A stretch of 21,517 nt of DNA, from the NCBI RefSeq assembly GCF_015062985.1, contig NZ_SUTI01000021.1, forward strand, positions 1 to 21,517. Reading direction: 5' to 3'. Source of the stretch: Methanobrevibacter sp. (lineage in GTDB: Archaea > Methanobacteriota > Methanobacteria > Methanobacteriales > Methanobacteriaceae). Under the pieces are notes generated by a model that made no database searches, was not told the origin of the DNA, and saw only the letters and a program-made list of their open reading frames with translations. The first letter of the stretch is position 1, and each line of letters starts with the position of its first letter. Below are positions 19,366 through 21,517 of the stretch, one piece after another. Made by a program: the position numbers and the translations under genes.

Positions 19366-21517
19366 ATGGAAAGAATTTCAGAATTAGGAAATAATATGAA
19401 TGATTCCGTTAAAATCAATGTGGAAAAAAATAACGGAATTAGAGAAAGATTCAGTTATGAAAAACTATTAAAATCATTAGTAATGGTTGAAACTCCTTTC
19501 TTTGAATCAGATAAAATAGTAGCTACAGTAGTATCTCAATTATACGATGGAATCAAAACAAAAGAAATCAAAAAAATCGTTTATGAATGTTTAGAAGACA
19601 TTGATTCCGAAATCGCAAACAAATACTTGGCAAGTACCCAATTAAAAGTACGTACTTCAAGAGATACCATTGAAGCATTCGACTTATCCAAAATTGCAAA
19701 TACCCTGATTGAAGAAACAGGAGCAAGCCAAGAAACAGCTTTCGAAATTGCTACAGAAACCTGGAAAGAACTCAAAAAATTAAATGTAGAATACTTGACA
19801 GCTCCAATGATTAGGGAAATCGTAAACACCAAATTGGTGGAATACGGACTTGAAGATTTAAGAAGCCGTTACACCCGTTTAGGTATTCCTGTATACAACA
19901 TTACCTCCTTAATCGAAAACGGTAACAGGGACAATGCAAACATGATCCACAACCCTGAAAGTATTCACAAGCATGTAGCAGACGAAGCGTTAAAACAATA
20001 TGCACTTTTAAAAATGTTGCCTGCACACTTAGCTGACGCACACATGTCAGGTGATATTCACATTCACGACTTAGAATTCTTCGCAGGAAGACCTCTAAAC
20101 TGTCTTCAACATGATATAAGAACATTCATCAGATACGGTCTTAAAGTAGACGGTACCGGTGACCACACCTCAATTGCAGGTGCACCAAACCACATGGAAA
20201 CTTTAATGAACCACACCGGTGAAATCATGCTTGCAGCACAACAAAACATGTCCGGAGGACAATCAATGTCCCTATGGAACGTCTTTGTTGCACCATTTGC
20301 AAGAGGAAGAAGCTACGATGAAATCAAACAGGCTGTCCAAATGCTTATCTACAACTTGAACATGGCTTACGCCGCACGTGGATCCCAAGTTCCATTTACC
20401 AGCATGGCATTGGAGTTCGGTGTTCCTGATTTCCTGAAAGATGAAACTGCATACGGACCAAAAGGCCAAGTTGTAGGAACCTACGCAGACTATGAAGATG
20501 AAACCAGATTAATCCAAAGAGCATTCACTGAAACCTTGCTTGAAGGAGACAACGAAGGCAAACCTCATTTATTCCCAAATACAATTTACACCCTTCGTGA
20601 AGAAACAATGACCAGTGAATATGAAGAAGATCTCCGTTTAGTCCACGAATTGTCTGCAAAATACGGTTCATCCTACTTTGTAAACATGTTCCCTAAATAC
20701 AGAGGAAAAATGGCAAACTACATGGGTTGCAGAACCTGTTTACAAGACACCTGGACAGGCGACTGGGACAAAGACTGTTTAAGAACAGGTAACCTCGCTT
20801 ACGTTACCTTAAACTTACCAAGAATCGGATACCAATCCAAAGATGAATCACAAGTATTCGAATACCTTGACGAATACATGGATTTAGCTGTTGAAACCTT
20901 AATGCTCAGAAGAGAACAAGGATTAAAATGCTTAAATGATTTCCACATTTTACCATTCTTAAAACAAGATGTGGAAGGAGAATCCTACTACAGAATTGAA
21001 AATTCAACATTGTCCTTTGGTTTTGTCGGACTTAACGAAATGTTATCCTCATTATTCGGCGAAGGTATTGAAAATCCGGATTCAAATAAATTCGGTTTAA
21101 AATGTATTGAATACATCAATGACAGAGCTAACCAATTGAAAGATGAAACCGGACTCAGATGGTCTGTAATCCAAACTCCTGCAGAATCTACCGCTTACAG
21201 ATTCGCAACTCTTGATAAAAAACAATTCGGTGACCAAGCTATTGTGCAAGGTGAAGGAAACGCTAACTACTACACCAACTCCTCACATGTGCCTGTAGAC
21301 ACCGGATTATCATTGATTGAAAAAATCAAAATTGAAGAAAAATATCACGGTTTAACTCCTGGAGGACACATCTTCCATGCATTCATGGGAGAATCCTACT
21401 CAGATCCGGATTCCTTAATGAGTTTAACCAACAAAATCGCAAGAAAATCCGATATCGGATTCTGGGCTTACAGCTCAGCATTAAGTTTCTGTCTTAAATG
21501 TAAAACTTTAATGAAAG
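19366..21517 (+). CDS. nrdD: Anaerobic ribonucleoside-triphosphate reductase, 5' part
   Basis: 717 codons are present and the gene continues past the right edge. It starts at ATG 19366 after GGTGTGA. Residues about 17-95 look like an ATP-cone regulatory domain (RERFSYEKLLKSLVMVE, then KTKEIKKIVYECLEDI). The catalytic barrel follows, with GDIHIHDLEFFAGRPLNCLQHD (in two parts; C246), MSGGQSMSLWN, and the MGCRTC block (C455, C458). The sequence stops within FCLKCK (C709, C712), the first pair of the C-terminal zinc site; the glycyl-radical glycine lies beyond. This class III enzyme makes deoxynucleotides without oxygen after activation by NrdG and is destroyed by oxygen. No intein is present in the visible part, unlike some methanogen homologues. 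Confidence 0.95.
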   Translation, partial: MERISELGNNMNDSVKINVEKNNGIRERFSYEKLLKSLVMVETPFFESDKIVATVVSQLYDGIKTKEIKKIVYECLEDIDSEIANKYLASTQLKVRTSRDTIEAFDLSKIANTLIEETGASQETAFEIATETWKELKKLNVEYLTAPMIREIVNTKLVEYGLEDLRSRYTRLGIPVYNITSLIENGNRDNANMIHNPESIHKHVADEALKQYALLKMLPAHLADAHMSGDIHIHDLEFFAGRPLNCLQHDIRTFIRYGLKVDGTGDHTSIAGAPNHMETLMNHTGEIMLAAQQNMSGGQSMSLWNVFVAPFARGRSYDEIKQAVQMLIYNLNMAYAARGSQVPFTSMALEFGVPDFLKDETAYGPKGQVVGTYADYEDETRLIQRAFTETLLEGDNEGKPHLFPNTIYTLREETMTSEYEEDLRLVHELSAKYGSSYFVNMFPKYRGKMANYMGCRTCLQDTWTGDWDKDCLRTGNLAYVTLNLPRIGYQSKDESQVFEYLDEYMDLAVETLMLRREQGLKCLNDFHILPFLKQDVEGESYYRIENSTLSFGFVGLNEMLSSLFGEGIENPDSNKFGLKCIEYINDRANQLKDETGLRWSVIQTPAESTAYRFATLDKKQFGDQAIVQGEGNANYYTNSSHVPVDTGLSLIEKIKIEEKYHGLTPGGHIFHAFMGESYSDPDSLMSLTNKIARKSDIGFWAYSSALSFCLKCKTLMK

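Overview
The window is archaeal, almost certainly a methanogen of the order Methanobacteriales and most like Methanobrevibacter. This rests on very AT-rich DNA with TATA-box promoters and T-rich gene ends, a formate transporter beside a formate dehydrogenase start, an FmdE/FwdE-family protein, the large subunit of the archaeal D-family DNA polymerase, a class I lysyl-tRNA synthetase, an archaeal 6-phospho-3-hexuloisomerase and a strictly anaerobic ribonucleotide reductase. The genus is inferred from gene content and composition, not from a marker comparison.

Layout. Positions 1-1003 (minus) hold the first 37 codons of fdhA preceded by fdhC, i.e. the head of a formate uptake/oxidation operon. 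Positions 1375-2973 (minus) hold a three-gene membrane operon: a seven-helix protein, an ExbB/TolQ/MotA-type proton channel protein and a small ExbD-like DUF2149 protein. Positions 3189-6695 (minus) hold a four-gene operon: substrate-binding protein, FecCD-type permease, ATPase and an FmdE-family zinc protein. Divergent from it is fdhD (6968-7717, plus), which meets hxlB (7719-8309, minus) tail to tail with one base between them. hxlB shares a 58-bp promoter region with a ModE/LysR-like regulator (8368-9234, plus). Then follow a PfkB-family kinase (9384-10298), thiC (10549-11847) and lysS (12024-13607), all plus strand. On the minus strand lie a GNAT-like protein overlapping a yeast-type cytosine deaminase (13629-14482), and a repeat-bearing acidic coiled-coil protein (14519-15613). 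polC (DP2) is on the plus strand (15807-19106). The window ends inside nrdD (19366 onward), which has an elaborate upstream region.

How the genes relate. The first 10 kb looks biased toward formate metabolism and its metal cofactor: FdhC imports formate, FdhA oxidises it at a Mo/W-pterin centre, FdhD is needed for that enzyme's maturation, and the ABC transporter with its FmdE-family partner is a plausible Mo/W or other metal-complex importer (inferred from context). The second half is housekeeping: thiamine, tRNA charging, base salvage, replication and deoxynucleotide synthesis.

The most noteworthy non-coding signals are: two TTCG-N8-CGAA palindromes bracketing the nrdD TATA box, resembling the box reported for the methanogen redox regulator MsvR; a hairpin with a competing alternative stem in the nrdD leader; perfect or near-perfect palindromes overlapping the stop codons of several genes; and a 23-nt element repeated just after the stop codons of two unrelated genes, the two plus-strand genes that lack such palindromes.
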